A stretch of 64,000 nt of DNA from GCA-003244245 sp050699635 (GCA_050699635.1 JBOHFK010000009.1:15493-79492), one strand, 5' to 3'. Shown: positions 32,657-42,909, counted from the first letter of the stretch. A program made the numbers and translations. The notes: generated by a model not told the origin, from the letters alone.

Positions 32657-33160
32657 TCAACGAGAACTTCTCCCTCTGGAGCGTGTCTTCCTCGGTTTGT
32701 CGAGTCCCTGCAGCACCCACGCGGTAACCGCGCCGTAGGCCACGTGCGGGATGACGTCGCTGACCCAGTCCTTAACCGCCCAGGTGCGCGGGTCGGTCAC
32801 GCCCAGCACCGTCATCGGGCCGTTGGTGCCCACCAATGCGCCGACCGTGGCCGCCACACCGCTGACGATCGGGCCCGGCCGCCAGCCCGCCGAGCGGGCC
32901 ATCCCCAGCCCCGCTCCGACGACGACCCCGGCCAGCAACCCGGTGAGGGGGCCGAGCCCGGCGACCCGATTCCCCCGGGTCCGCTCGTCGCCGGGGATGG
33001 GCAGGTGGGTCTTCTCCGACAGCTTTTCCACCGTGTCCTCGGGGGTGCTGCTGGTCGGCCGACCTCGCGCGGCCATGTCCAGGTAGGTCACCGCATTGAG
33101 CGCGGTGGTTCCGGCGGCGCCGGCTGCCGCGCCGATCAACATCCCGGCGCCCGGGCTCAT
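32657..33160 (-). CDS. Uncharacterised membrane protein
   Basis: The 167-residue protein has hydrophobic helices at the N-terminus (GMLIGAAAGAAGTTALNAVT), the middle (LTGLLAGVVVGAGLGMARS and IVSGVAATVGALVGTN) and the C-terminus (VAYGAVTAWVLQGL), with a charged loop EDTVEKLSEKTHLPIPGDERTR between the first two. The charged-loop sequence recurs in a family of small actinobacterial membrane proteins of unknown role. The final KPRKTRSRGRSSR is basic and cytoplasmic. It converges with the flavin-fold gene. Confidence 0.7.
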   Translation of the reverse strand: MSPGAGMLIGAAAGAAGTTALNAVTYLDMAARGRPTSSTPEDTVEKLSEKTHLPIPGDERTRGNRVAGLGPLTGLLAGVVVGAGLGMARSAGWRPGPIVSGVAATVGALVGTNGPMTVLGVTDPRTWAVKDWVSDVIPHVAYGAVTAWVLQGLDKPRKTRSRGRSSR

Positions 33161-33263
33161 GACCGGACGACCTTGTGACAGATGGCGACAGCCGCATCTA
33201 CGCTCATGTTTGGTGGATTACCCGCGCAGCGCCGCCGCAAAACCCCCCCGGGCCGTGATCAGC

Positions 33264-34619
33264 TCATAGGTCCAGCAGGGCTTGTTCGAGGACTTCGGTC
33301 AGGGCGGGGTGCACGTAGAGGACGTCGCGGGCGAGTTGGTCGACGGTCTGGCCGAGCATCATGGCTTGGAGCAGCGGTTGCGGCAGGGTGGCGGCTTGGG
33401 GGCCGATGATGTGGGCGCCCAGCAGCGTGCGGGCTCGTGGGTCGGCGATGAGTTTGACGAAGCTGGTGGTGTCTTCCAGGGCCCACCCGTAGGCGGTGTC
33501 CGCGTACTCCCGCACGGCGATCACGTGGTCGATGCCGCGGTGCCGCGCCTGTGCTTCGGTGAGGCCGACGCTGGCGATCTGCGGATCGGAGAACACCGCG
33601 TGGGGCACCAGGGTGTGCGGCAGCCGTCGAGGGGCGTCAGGGTGGGTGAGGTTGTGGAGCACGACGCGCTCCTCGGCGTTGGCCATGTGCTTGAGCTGGA
33701 AGTGGTTCGCGGCGTCGCCGAAGGCCCACACGCCGGGGACCGACGTCTGGTAGGTGTCGTCGGTCACGAGATGGCCGTGCTCATCGACGTCGAGACCGCC
33801 GGCGGCCACGTCGAGCAGGTCGGTGTTGGGGCGCCGCCCGGTCGCCACGAGCAGCGTGGCCGCCTCGATCACCTCGGGCTGCCCGTCCCGCTCGACGGTG
33901 ACCGACACGCCGCCCGCACGGGCGGCGACGGCGGTCACGGTGGTGTCGAGCAGCACCCGGAACCGGCGCTGCGCCAGCTCGGTGAACCGCGCCGACACCT
34001 GCTCGTCCTCGGCCATGAGCAGCCGGGGCCCGCGCGCGACGATGGTCACCTCGGCGCCCAACGCGCCGAAGACGTGGCCGAGCTCGGCGGCGATGAAGCC
34101 GCCACCGATCACGATCAGCGAGGCGGGCACCTCGGCAACCCGCATGATGGTGTCCGAGGTGTGGAACGCGACCGTGTCGAGCCCGGGTATCGGCGGGACG
34201 ACCGGGCGGGCCCCGACCGCCACGACGATCTGCGGTGCGGTCAGTCTTTCCCCGGCTACCTCGAGCACGCGGGGTGCGACGAACCGGGCTGCCGCGGGGT
34301 AGACATCGATCCCGCTGCGACGCCGGTAGGCCACCGCGCTGTCGTGCAGCGGATTGAGCCGGCCGAACACCCGGTCCCGGATGGCCGGCCAGTCGACCCG
34401 GTCCAGGGTCGCGTGCACGCCGAGCCGCTGGGCCTCGATGACGGCCCGGGCCGCGTCGGCGGCCACGACGAGCATCTTCGACGGGATGCACCCGCGGTTG
34501 AGGCATGTCCCACCGAAGCGATCGGGCTCGATGATCGCCGCACGTAGGTGGGCGACCTCGGGACCCAGCAGCATGTTGCCGCTGCCCGCGCCGACCACGA
34601 TCAGGTCATAGCACTTCAT
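33264..34619 (-). CDS. mtr: Mycothione reductase
   Basis: The 451-residue flavoprotein disulfide reductase has FAD motif VVGAGSGNMLLG, redox pair GGTCLNRGCIPSKM (Cys39, Cys44), NADPH motif VIGGGFIAAELGHVFGALG, ATGRRPNTDLL, and a C-terminal His-Pro in YVHPALTEVLEQALL, which supplies the catalytic base of the partner subunit. GSGNMLLG and the C-terminus match mycothione reductase rather than lipoamide dehydrogenase. It reduces mycothiol disulfide with NADPH. It supports an actinobacterial origin. Position: first gene of a long minus-strand series. Confidence 0.9.
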   Translation of the reverse strand: MKCYDLIVVGAGSGNMLLGPEVAHLRAAIIEPDRFGGTCLNRGCIPSKMLVVAADAARAVIEAQRLGVHATLDRVDWPAIRDRVFGRLNPLHDSAVAYRRRSGIDVYPAAARFVAPRVLEVAGERLTAPQIVVAVGARPVVPPIPGLDTVAFHTSDTIMRVAEVPASLIVIGGGFIAAELGHVFGALGAEVTIVARGPRLLMAEDEQVSARFTELAQRRFRVLLDTTVTAVAARAGGVSVTVERDGQPEVIEAATLLVATGRRPNTDLLDVAAGGLDVDEHGHLVTDDTYQTSVPGVWAFGDAANHFQLKHMANAEERVVLHNLTHPDAPRRLPHTLVPHAVFSDPQIASVGLTEAQARHRGIDHVIAVREYADTAYGWALEDTTSFVKLIADPRARTLLGAHIIGPQAATLPQPLLQAMMLGQTVDQLARDVLYVHPALTEVLEQALLDL

Positions 34620-34636
34620 ATGCCTGCGGTTTCAGC

Positions 34637-35272
34637 TCAGCCATCATGTCTCCGGTAGATGATGGGAGTGGAGTGTCGACGGTGCGGGTACTGCGAGGCT
34701 GTGGGGAGGGCGTTAGGCACCGCGGGACGGCCCTCGGGCTCTTCGGTGCCCAGGTCACCGTCCTGCGCACCAGGTGGGGTTCGACCGGGGCTCTGGTGGG
34801 CGTAGGCGAGTCGACCAGCGTAGATGATGGCGCTGACAGCGAACATCGCGGCGGTGAGCAGCAACCAGCGGCTGAGGTAGGGCTGCTGGGTGAGTCCAGT
34901 GGCCTCGAGGTAGGTCTGGTGGCCCTGCCGGATGATGCCGGGGAAGAACAGCAGAAACAGCAGGCCAGCGCCCAGGATCGGCACCCGCAGGTAGTTCACC
35001 GCCGCAACCCGCGGTGGAGTTCTGTTCGACCCGGGCCGAAGGCTGCGCAGCCCGGCGGACAGCGAACGGTCGGCCAGCGCATATAGCGGTAACAGCACCA
35101 GGTCGTGAGCGACGACCGCACCGAGGAACCACAGCCCGATGGTCGGCCACGACGGGTCGGCGCTGGTCTGCAGCGCGGCGTAACCGGCGAGGGCGAAACA
35201 GCCCAGCAGGGCCAGCAGGTGCAGGGGGTGCGCGCCGTAGAAGGCCCGGATACGTTCCAGGACGGTGTGCAT
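34637..35272 (-). CDS. Uncharacterised membrane protein next to a molybdopterin gene
   Basis: The 211-residue protein starts at ATG 35272, 1 bp after the stop of the molybdopterin gene. It has about four hydrophobic helices (PLHLLALLGCFALAGYAAL, GLWFLGAVVAHDLVLLPLYAL, GAGLLFLLFFPGIIR, LLLTAAMFAVSAIIYAG) and a hydrophilic tail. AHDLVLLPLYALAD places a His-Asp pair in a helix. A haem or electron-transfer role alongside the cytochrome b561-like neighbour is possible, but no definite motif is present. Confidence 0.7.
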   Translation of the reverse strand: MHTVLERIRAFYGAHPLHLLALLGCFALAGYAALQTSADPSWPTIGLWFLGAVVAHDLVLLPLYALADRSLSAGLRSLRPGSNRTPPRVAAVNYLRVPILGAGLLFLLFFPGIIRQGHQTYLEATGLTQQPYLSRWLLLTAAMFAVSAIIYAGRLAYAHQSPGRTPPGAQDGDLGTEEPEGRPAVPNALPTASQYPHRRHSTPIIYRRHDG

Positions 35273-35273
35273 G

Positions 35274-36625
35274 TCAGCTCCGGAAGTCGATAGAGCGCAC
35301 CCATTTGGTGTTGTGCACACCGGGCAGCGCGGGAATGATGATGCGGGCGGGGTAGCCGTGGTCGACCGACAGGTCGGCGCCGTTGACCTGCAGGGCGAGC
35401 AGCGAGTCGGGATGCAGGACCTGGCCGGCCGTCAGCGTGGCGTGGTTGAACCCGCCCGCCTTCTCCAGTGACCGCACCATCGCCGAGTGGGGTGCCGCCA
35501 CGCCAGCGAGTCCGGCGAGGTCAGCCAGCCGGACCCCGGTCCAGGTCTGGGTGGTGGACCAGCCCTCGACGCAGGCGATGGGCAGGGTCGCGGTGTGTTG
35601 CGGCATGGCCATCAGCGCGGCCCGGTCCAGGGTCACCGGGCGTGGGCCGCCGCCCAGTGACAGGGTCCAGGAGGCGCCGGTGTCGGCCGGGGTGATCGCG
35701 GCCGCGGTGGCGGTGCGGTTGACCTGGAAGTCGTTGGGCCCGTCACCGTAGGACCGGCCGCGGGGTATCAGTAGCGCGGCACCGCGCGCGCCGTCGAAGG
35801 CCTGCCCGGCGGTCAGCACCGCGACGAGCAGCGAGCCCCACCGACCAGCGCCAGCGCACCGCGCCGGCTCAGCGTCGCCGGGGCCGGGTCGGTCGCGACC
35901 AGGCCGTCGGCGTCGGGCGGCTCCGGGCGGGTCTGGGCCAGCGGGGTGCGCAGTTCGGCGCGCAGTGAGCGGGACCGCAGGTTGGTGATCATGCGGGGGA
36001 GTTTGAGGGCCACGTGCACCACGAACCCGGCGATGAACACCCAGGCGCCGTAGTAGTGCGCGGTGTAGAAGTTGAACCCGAACAGGTAGTCGTACTGGAT
36101 GTTCAGCACGCCGGTGGCGATCTCGAACAGAATCCCGCCGACGAGCATCAGCAGCGACAGCCGTTCCAGTACCTGGGCCAGCGAGCGGGCCGGTGGCCAG
36201 CTGAACAGCTTGGGTGCCACCGACCACAGCTTGGCCAGCACGATCGGGATGATCACCAAGCCGACGCCGATATGCAGCCCCTCGGTCAGCCGGAACAGCC
36301 ACGACGGTCGGGTGGGCCAGTCGAACTGGGGCAGCCGGAGCCAGCCGACGTGCGCCGGGATCGCCTGGCCGAACTGCGGGCTGTAGGCGAGGTAGTCGAG
36401 CAGCCCGGTGATGATGACCAGGGGCAGCGCGGCCAGCAGGACCGCGCCGAACACCGAGGTCAGCCACGGTCCGCGCAGCGGGCTGCGCCAGGCCCGGAGC
36501 CGACTGTGGCCCGGCGGTGGATTGTCCTCCAGCTTGCGCCACAGCCCGGCGGGAAATCCATAGGTGGGATCCTCGACGTCCCTGCCCGGGTCGTCAGGCT
36601 TGGTGGACCCTGGTGGTCTGATCAT
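35274..36625 (-). pseudogene. Cytochrome b561-like/sulfite-oxidase-type molybdopterin protein, frameshifted
   Basis: ATG 36625 (AGGAGGG upstream) opens about 260 residues with four membrane helices and His residues typical of cytochrome b561 (GLHIGVGLVIIP, YTAHYYGAW, AGFVVHVALKL). A TLSRRGALALVG linker follows. The periplasmic molybdopterin domain (YGDGPNDFQVN, MPQHTATLPIACVEGWSTTQ, VDHGYPARIIIPALPGVHNTKWVR) continues only after a frame change at about 35836-35841. One base inserted there (GGTGCGGGCTCG in place of GGTGGGGCTCG on the coding strand) restores the protein. The enzyme would pass electrons from an oxidised substrate into the membrane. The conserved Cys ligand (IACVEGW) is present. 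Confidence 0.8.
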
Positions 36626-38283
36626 CGACGATTCCCTCCTTCGGTCGGTGTGCATGGGTGAGCCCGGCGCGTTGGCCCGCGATCATGCGGTCGGCGAACC
36701 GGGCGGCCAGGGCCATGATCGTGAGCGCCGGGTTGGCCGCCCCCTGGGTGGGCAGCACGCTGCCGTCGGTGATGAACAGGTTGGGCACCGCGAAGGTGCG
36801 CAGGTCCGCATCGACCACGCCGTGGCGTTCGTCGGCGCCCATCCGGGCTCCGCCCACCAGGTGCGCGGAGCGCTGGATCGTGATGACCTCCTCGGCGCCG
36901 GCGGCGCGCAGGATGTCCTCCATGGTGGCTTGCGCGGCCGCCATCATGCGGTTGTCGTTGTCGCACCGGGAGTAGGACATCTGGGCGACCGGCAGCCCGT
37001 GCCGGTCGGTCTCGGCGAGGGTGACCCTGTTGTCCGCCTGCGGGAGGAACTCGCAGAGCGCACCGAGGCTGGCCCAGTGCACGTAGTCGCGCATGTACTC
37101 GCGCAGCACCGCACCCCAGTGACCTTGGGCCATGACGTGCTCGGCGTAGGTGATCGGCAGCGGTGAGACGTTCTGGATGGCGTAACCGCGGGCGTAGTCC
37201 TTGCTCGGGTCGGTCTCATAGAACTGCTCGGTGGACACCTCGGGCGGCGGTGCCTTGACCATCCGGATCTCCGCGGCGAACCGCCCGGCGGTCTGCGGTG
37301 CGCCTTGGACCATCAGGTAGCGCCCGGCTCACCGACGGCAGCATCGTGCGGGGCCCGGCCTCTGCGCCCCAGCCCACCTACCAGACCCGGGTTCGCGACG
37401 AGAAAATTGAGGTCCGGTCGCTGGACTGAGATCCGCTTCACTTCACCCCGGTGGCCCGGCCGATGTGCTCGTCGAGCAGGACCCGGTTGACCATGCAGTC
37501 GGCCCGCACTTCGGCGCCGTGGGCCAGCGCGTCCGGGACGTGGGTGATCAGCGGTGAGGCCTTCGCGTTGACCTTGCAGCCCTGCAGGCAGAAGCCGCGG
37601 TAGATGCAGTGCGCGCGGTTGCCGAACCGGCCGTTGGTGATGGCGACCGGGCCGACCCGGGCCGGGATGCCCAGCGCCGCGGCGCCGCGCAGGAACACCT
37701 CACCGTTGCCCCCGACGGGGTGCGCGTGATGCGGGTAGCTGTGCGGGTCGCCCCACGGCCAGTGCTGACCGGCCACCGGCAGCTCCTGCTCGAGGGCGGC
37801 GTAGTAGGGCTTGAGGTCGGCGTAGTCGATCGGCCAGTCCGCGCCGACGCCGTCGCGGGTTCGGGTGGTGAAGTCCGAAGGATGGAACCGGGGCACGTAG
37901 CCGGCGTAGTGCACCATCGATCCGCCGACGCCACGCCCGGAGTTGTTGGAGCCCAGCGGGACCGGGTCCGCGCCGCCGATCACCCGCGGCTCGGTCCAGT
38001 ACAGCCGGTGGGAGGCCCGCTCGTCGGAGACCCAGTCTTTGTCGGGATCCCAGAACGGTCCGGCGTCCAGCGCCACCACCTGCCACCCGGCGCGGGCGAG
38101 GCGCTGCGCCACCGTCGCCCCGCCGGCGCCGCAACCCACGATGACCAGGTCGACCTCGTCGTCGTGGGCGTAGCGGCGCATGTCGCGGCGCAGCTGGTGG
38201 TTGGTGTGGTCGTCGCCGGTGGGCAGCAGCCAGGCCGACGCGTTACGGGCCCGGACGGCGGCATCGGTCAGAGTGCGGCTCAT
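36594..38283 (-). pseudogene. GMC-family FAD oxidoreductase, interrupted
   Basis: The first half (37438-38283) holds the FAD motif DLVIVGCGAGGATVAQRLARAG, SGRGVGGSMVHYAGY and CIYRGFCLQGCKVNAK. The second half (36594-37313) resumes at YLMVQGAPQTAGRF and contains the catalytic His region RSAHLVGGARMGADERHGVV and GAANPALTIMALAARFA. Between them about 41 codons (37314-37437) cannot be read as family sequence in any frame, and stops occur. The summed length, about 560, is normal, so the middle is scrambled or multiply frameshifted. GMC enzymes with this context oxidise sugars or alcohols in the periplasm together with a gluconate-dehydrogenase-type small subunit. Confidence 0.8.
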
Positions 38284-39056
38284 CGGCTGCTCGCGCCGTC
38301 ACCGCTCGCGTCGTCACTGCATGCGTCGTCACTGCTTGCGTCGTCACTGTGTGCGCCGCCACCGCTGCCGGGCCGGTGCGCCTGCCGGGCCTGCTCCACG
38401 CGGGCCGCCCAGGGCACTGGGTCGCGGGGGTCGTGCTCGCCGGCCTCCCAGCCCTCCCGCTTGCCCACGCCGATGGCCTTGTAGCCGCGGGGGTAGGCCG
38501 GTCCGCCGAAGCCGATCTCGTTCCACGCCCAGGGATGGGAGTAGAACGCGGCGCACGCGTAGCGGGTCCAGAGGCTCCACACGTGGGCGGCCTGCCAGCC
38601 ATGCCAGTGATCGGCGTCCTGCACGCCCTGCACCAGCCGGCCCTGGTGATCCAGGTCCAGCGCGGGGAAGCGGGCACCAGTGGAGGCCACCGCGTCCAGG
38701 TCGAGCGTGGCCAGGGTGTCCCGCCAGGCCTGCCGATCCTCGGGTAGGTCCTCGTAGCGCCAGCCGTCGGTCTCGTTGGCTGCCAGGCGTGCATCGACCA
38801 GGTGCAGGACCGGGACCCGGGGTTCGGTGTGCTGGCCGAGCAACAGGTCGAACAGGGCGGCCGCGGTGGGCGCCTCGGTGATGGAGAAGAAACTCAGCTC
38901 CGCCGGTGGTTGGAGGCGGGCCAGCACGACTCCGGCGGTCAGCTCGTCCCAGTGCGCCACCTGGTCGAGCACGTCGAAGCCGGGGAAGCGGCCCAGCCCA
39001 CCCGGTGTGATCGAACGCTGTGTAACCGCGTGCTTGCTGGGTGCCCGGAACGGCAT
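38280..39056 (-). CDS. Gluconate 2-dehydrogenase subunit 3 family protein
   Basis: The 258-residue protein starts at ATG 39056. The C-terminal two thirds include CAAFYSHPWAWNEIGFGGPAYPRGY and YKAIGVGKREGWE, the marks of the gluconate 2-dehydrogenase small subunit that escorts GMC dehydrogenases. It overlaps the GMC start by ATGA. The C-terminus is an acidic SDDA-type repeat (SDDASSDDACSDDASGDGASS), from 15-bp DNA units at 38293-38367 (core GCGTCGTCACTGCAT). A typical twin-Arg signal is not seen at the chosen start, so export may depend on the partner. Confidence 0.82.
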   Translation of the reverse strand: MPFRAPSKHAVTQRSITPGGLGRFPGFDVLDQVAHWDELTAGVVLARLQPPAELSFFSITEAPTAAALFDLLLGQHTEPRVPVLHLVDARLAANETDGWRYEDLPEDRQAWRDTLATLDLDAVASTGARFPALDLDHQGRLVQGVQDADHWHGWQAAHVWSLWTRYACAAFYSHPWAWNEIGFGGPAYPRGYKAIGVGKREGWEAGEHDPRDPVPWAARVEQARQAHRPGSGGGAHSDDASSDDACSDDASGDGASSR

Positions 39057-39057
39057 G

Positions 39058-39540
39058 TCAGTCCTCCTCCCGGCGCAGCACCGCCGCGAGCAGCCCCATC
39101 CCGCCGACCATGCTGGCCAGCAGCGGGGCGAAGGCGGGCGGGCCCATCTCGGCGTTGTAGCGCAGGTTGTGCCAGCCACCGGGCTTCTGCACAATGCCCC
39201 GCCAGTGCAGGTAGGTGCCCTGCAGGCCGTTGGCGACGACGACCGCGGAGGCCAGCGGCAGCACCGTCTTCGCTGCGCGCCGGGAGAACACTGCCGCGAT
39301 GCCCGCCGGCACCAGAGTCGGCACGATCACGATCGGCCACCACATCATCTTGTTGCCGAAGCTGGCGGAGTCATGCTCCAGCCAGATCTCGGCCGCGGTG
39401 ATCACCGCACCGGCGGCGGTGAGCGCCGACAGTGAGCGCTCGAAACGACCGGTGCGGACGTCGCGCAGCAGCCGGTCGATGCCGGCGATGCCCTCGCGAG
39501 CCGGGTGCCGGGCGACCCGACGGGTCAGTCTGGCGCCCAT
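39058..39540 (-). CDS. Uncharacterised membrane protein of the GMC cluster
   Basis: The 160-residue protein has about four membrane helices (LSALTAAGAVITAAEIWLEH, MWWPIVIVPTLVPAGIAAVF, VLPLASAVVVANGLQGTYLH, PLLASMVGGMGLLAAVL). It contains HWRGIVQKPGGWHNLRYNAEMGPP, whose His/Trp-rich loop recurs in homologues next to gluconate-dehydrogenase-like genes. It lies 1 bp from the neighbouring genes on both sides, so it is part of the operon. A membrane anchor or quinone-reactive role for the dehydrogenase is plausible but inferred. Confidence 0.7.
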   Translation of the reverse strand: MGARLTRRVARHPAREGIAGIDRLLRDVRTGRFERSLSALTAAGAVITAAEIWLEHDSASFGNKMMWWPIVIVPTLVPAGIAAVFSRRAAKTVLPLASAVVVANGLQGTYLHWRGIVQKPGGWHNLRYNAEMGPPAFAPLLASMVGGMGLLAAVLRREED

Positions 39541-39541
39541 C

Positions 39542-41335
39542 TCAGTGCCCCTTGGGGGTGGGCAGGAACTCCTGCAGCTTCTGCTTCACGCCGGTGCGCA
39601 GGACGCCCAGCGCGTCCTCGTCGCCCTTGAGCATCGCCTCGGCGGCCCCTTTGATCTGCTCGAAGGTGGCGTGCGGCGGGATCGGCGGAACGTTGGGATC
39701 GGTACGGACATCCAGCACGGCCGGGCGGTCCGCGGCGAAGGCCCGCTCCCAGGCCGGGCCGACGTCTTCGGGTTTGTCCACGTGGATGGCCAGCAGGTCC
39801 AGGCTGGCGGCGAAGCGCGCGTAGTCGACGTCGGGCAGGGTCTGCGATTCGACGAACTTCGGCGCGCCCGCCATCGCCCGCAGCTCCCAGGTGACCTGGT
39901 TGAGGTCGTTGTTGTGCAGCACCGCGACTACCAGCCGGGGATCGCGCCATTGCCGCCAGTAGTGCGCCACGGTGATCAGCTCCGCGAGGCCATTCATCTG
40001 CATCGCCCCGTCACCCACCAGGGCCAGCACGGGGCGGTCGGGGTGGGCGAACTTCGCGCCGATCGCATAGGGCACCCCGGGGCCCATGGTGGCCAGGTTC
40101 CCCGACAGGGACCCGCGCATGCTGCCGCGGATCTTCAGGCAGCGGGCGTACCAGTTGGCCGAGGACCCCGAGTCCGCGGTGATGATCGCGTCGTCGGGGA
40201 TGCGACCGTTGAGCTCCCAGACCAGCCGCATCGGGTTGACCGGGTCGGCCTCGGTCATCGACTGCCGCTCGACCACCCCCCACCAGTGCGCGACCCACTG
40301 CTCCACCTGCTCGCGCCAGGACCGGTCGGTCTTGCGGGTCAGCGCGGGCAGCAGCGCCCGCAGCGTGGTGGCGGCGTCCCCGACCAGGTTGACCTCGTTG
40401 GGGTAACGCAGGCCCACCAGTCCCCCGTCGATGTCGATCTGGACCCCACGGGCCTGGTCGAGCTTGGGCAGGAACTGGGTGTACGGGAAGCTCGACCCGA
40501 CGGTGAGCAACGTGTCACAACCCTGCATCAGCTCATAACTCGCCCGGGTGCCGAGCAGCCCGATCGACCCGGTGACGAACGGCAGTTCGTCGGGCAGCAC
40601 GTCCTTGCCCAGCAGCGCCTTCGCCACACCGGCGCCGAGCAGGTCGGCCACCTCGAGCACCTCGTCGCGGGCGCCCCGGGCGCCCTGCCCGACGAGGATC
40701 GCGACCTTCTCCCCGGCGTTGAGGATCTCCGCCGCGCGGGCGACGCCGGTGTCGTCTGGGGTGGACGTCGGCCACCTGATGCCCAGGCTGGAGGGCACCT
40801 GCTTGAAGACGTGCCCGGGCGGGCTGTAGGTCAGGTCCTGCACATCGGCGGGGATGATGATGCAGGTCGGGGCGCGGTGGGTCAGCGCGACCCGGATGGC
40901 CCGGTCGAGGAGGTTGGGCAGCTGTTCGGGCACGGTGGCCATCTGCACGTAGTGGTGCGCGACATCCTTGAACAGCGACAGCAGGTCGACCTCCTGCTGG
41001 TAGGACCCGCCCATCGCCGAGCGGGCGGTCTGCCCGACGATCGCCACCACCGGCACGTGGTCGAGCAACGCGTCGTACAGGCCGTTGAGCAGGTGGATCG
41101 CGCCGGGGCCGGAGGTGGCCATGCAGACCCCGACCCGGCCGCTGAACTTCGCATACCCGACCGCCTCGAAGGCCGACATCTCCTCGTGCCGGGACTGGAT
41201 GAACTCCGGCTTGTTGTCTGCCCGGCCGAACGCCGCCAGGATCCCGTTGATCCCGTCGCCGGCGTAGGCGAAGACCTTGTCCACCTCCCAGGCCCGCAGG
41301 CGCTCTAGCAGGTAGTCGGCGACGGTCTGACTCAT
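39542..41335 (-). CDS. Thiamine-diphosphate enzyme of the pyruvate oxidase type
   Basis: The 597-residue enzyme has three ThDP-family domains. The N-terminal part contains VFAYAGDGINGILAAFGRAD and the catalytic glutamate in RHEEMSAFEAVGYAKFSG. The middle domain follows. The C-terminal part has the ThDP motif GDGAMQMNGLAELITV to VLHNNDLNQVTWE. PoxB-like proteins decarboxylate pyruvate and pass electrons to quinones. Others are acetolactate synthases or glyoxylate carboligases, and this sequence is closest to generic 'thiamine pyrophosphate-requiring' oxidases. The gene is intact and sits in the minus-strand series with a GMC/gluconate-type complex and an enolase-type dehydratase. Confidence 0.85.
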   Translation of the reverse strand: MSQTVADYLLERLRAWEVDKVFAYAGDGINGILAAFGRADNKPEFIQSRHEEMSAFEAVGYAKFSGRVGVCMATSGPGAIHLLNGLYDALLDHVPVVAIVGQTARSAMGGSYQQEVDLLSLFKDVAHHYVQMATVPEQLPNLLDRAIRVALTHRAPTCIIIPADVQDLTYSPPGHVFKQVPSSLGIRWPTSTPDDTGVARAAEILNAGEKVAILVGQGARGARDEVLEVADLLGAGVAKALLGKDVLPDELPFVTGSIGLLGTRASYELMQGCDTLLTVGSSFPYTQFLPKLDQARGVQIDIDGGLVGLRYPNEVNLVGDAATTLRALLPALTRKTDRSWREQVEQWVAHWWGVVERQSMTEADPVNPMRLVWELNGRIPDDAIITADSGSSANWYARCLKIRGSMRGSLSGNLATMGPGVPYAIGAKFAHPDRPVLALVGDGAMQMNGLAELITVAHYWRQWRDPRLVVAVLHNNDLNQVTWELRAMAGAPKFVESQTLPDVDYARFAASLDLLAIHVDKPEDVGPAWERAFAADRPAVLDVRTDPNVPPIPPHATFEQIKGAAEAMLKGDEDALGVLRTGVKQKLQEFLPTPKGH

Positions 41336-41365
41336 GGCTGGTGCTCCTCAGGTTGGGGATCGTGC

Positions 41366-42483
41366 TCAGGCGACCCGGAACTGCTTCGCGTCGATGGTTC
41401 TCAGCGACAGGCCAAGACCGGGCCGGTCCGGGTCGGGGCGCAACACCCCGGCCCGGGGGGACAGCGCACCGTCGAAGAGCAGGTCCTCGATGCGCGCGTG
41501 GTCGTGGAAGTACTCCAGGTGCCGCAGGTTCGGCACGCCGAGCGCGACGTGGGCGTGCAGGGTCGGCGCGCAGTGCCCGGAGACCTGCAGGTTGTGCGCG
41601 GCGGCCACCGCGGCCGCGCGCAGGAACTCGGTGATGCCACCGCAGCGGGTGACGTCGATCTGCAGGCAGTCCACCGCCTGCGCGGCCACCATCCGCGCGA
41701 AGTAGACCAGGTCGTAGCCGTACTCCCCGGCGGTGACGTCGGCGCTGCACTGGTCGCGGACCTCCCGCAGCCCGGCCAGGTCATCCGAGGACACCGGCTC
41801 CTCGAACCAGGTGACACCGGCCTCGGCCAGCGCCCGGCCGACCCGCACCGCCTGCTTGCGGGTGTACCCGCCGTTGGCGTCGACGTAGACCTCGACGCCA
41901 GCACCCACCGTCTCGCGCACCAGCGCGACCCGGGCCAGGTCGCGGGGCTCACGGCTCCCCCAGGACTCACCGATCTTGATCTTCACGCGGGGGATGCCGA
42001 GCTCGTGGGTCCACTGGTTCAGCTGGGCCCGGGTGGTGGCGTCGTCGTAGGTGGTGAAGCCGCCGCTGCCATAGACCGGCACGGTGTCGCGGCAGCGACC
42101 GACCAGGGTGGACACGGCAACGCCGAGCAACCGCGCCTTGAGATCCCACAGCGGATGTCCACCGCGGAGATGGCACACGACACCAGGCCGGGGCGGCCGA
42201 GGTTGCGGCAGGCCCGGACCATGCCCTCCCACAGCCCGGGGATGTCCATCGGGTCGCCGCCGTGCAGCACGCCGGTGAGCTGGTGATCGACAACGGCCTG
42301 GCAGCCGGCCCCGGCGTAGGTCCAGCCCAGACCCTCCGACCCACCCGCGCGCACGGTGACCAGCACCATCGTGGTGGACGACCAGGCGAGCGTGCCGTCG
42401 GCCTCCGGCGCGTCGGTGGGAATGTCGAACACCTCGCAGGTGACCGACTCGATACCGCCGTCACGGAGGTGGCCCAGGGTCAC
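41366..42483 (-). pseudogene. Enolase-superfamily (mandelate racemase type) dehydratase, frameshifted
   Basis: The N-terminal domain (GTG 42483, IESVTCEVFDIPTDAPEADG, LVTVRAGGSEGLGWTYAG) runs into CAISAVDI and then leaves frame. The barrel (PLWDLKARLLGV, PRVKIKIGESWG with the KxK catalytic pair, VYVDANGGYTRKQA, WFEEPVSSDDLAG, TAGEYGYDL) resumes one frame over. One G missing near 42152 explains it: GACATCGCGCTGTGG became GACATCCGCTGTGG. Metal ligands Asp, Glu and Glu are visible, so the ancestor was a sugar-acid dehydratase. Its 5' end lies within an 84-bp repeat copied from the upstream SDR. Confidence 0.82.
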
Positions 42484-42564
42484 GGCTGCTGTCCCGCTCC
42501 CCGACCGAGGTGGCACATGAGGCCGCCGCCCATGACGTTGGTCGCGCCGGTGACGTAGTCGGCG
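42481..42564 (-). repeat. 84-bp direct repeat, left copy (SDR 3'-end remnant)
   Basis: This matches 43778-43861 at 74 of 84 positions in the same orientation. On the minus strand it encodes ADYVTGATNVMGGGLMCHLG, the C-terminus of the SDR at 43789. It overlaps the start of the enolase-type gene. The repeats bracket the segment carrying the SET gene. Confidence 0.85.
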
Positions 42565-42909
42565 ATCGGCGGACGGCGACACGCGCGAATCTCAGGCATC
42601 ACGAACCCCCAAGCACGAATCAGGAAGTGCGCCGCCGGGTCCGGGGCCACGCAAGCCAGCACGTTCGGTTGCCGCACTAAGCGGCTCAGGTCGGTTAGTC
42701 ACACTCTATCGACGCCGGAGCGAAAGACGCGCGTCAGGATATTAAGAAATGAGAAACTGTCCGGCTCGTCAGGTCGCTCGCGCTCGCCCCATGTGGGCAG
42801 CGGAGTTGACTGAAATTTGATCCCTCTGCGAGGGCGAACAGCGGGTGACTCCGATGGGAAAGTAATGCCGGATTTGACATGAGCGTGTGAGGACCGGGGC
42901 GGCTAGGTC

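Noticed and set aside
39215..41308. A 697-codon plus-strand open frame across the ThDP enzyme
   Set aside because: It is the antisense shadow of an intact enzyme with all catalytic motifs; the antisense protein has no recognisable fold.
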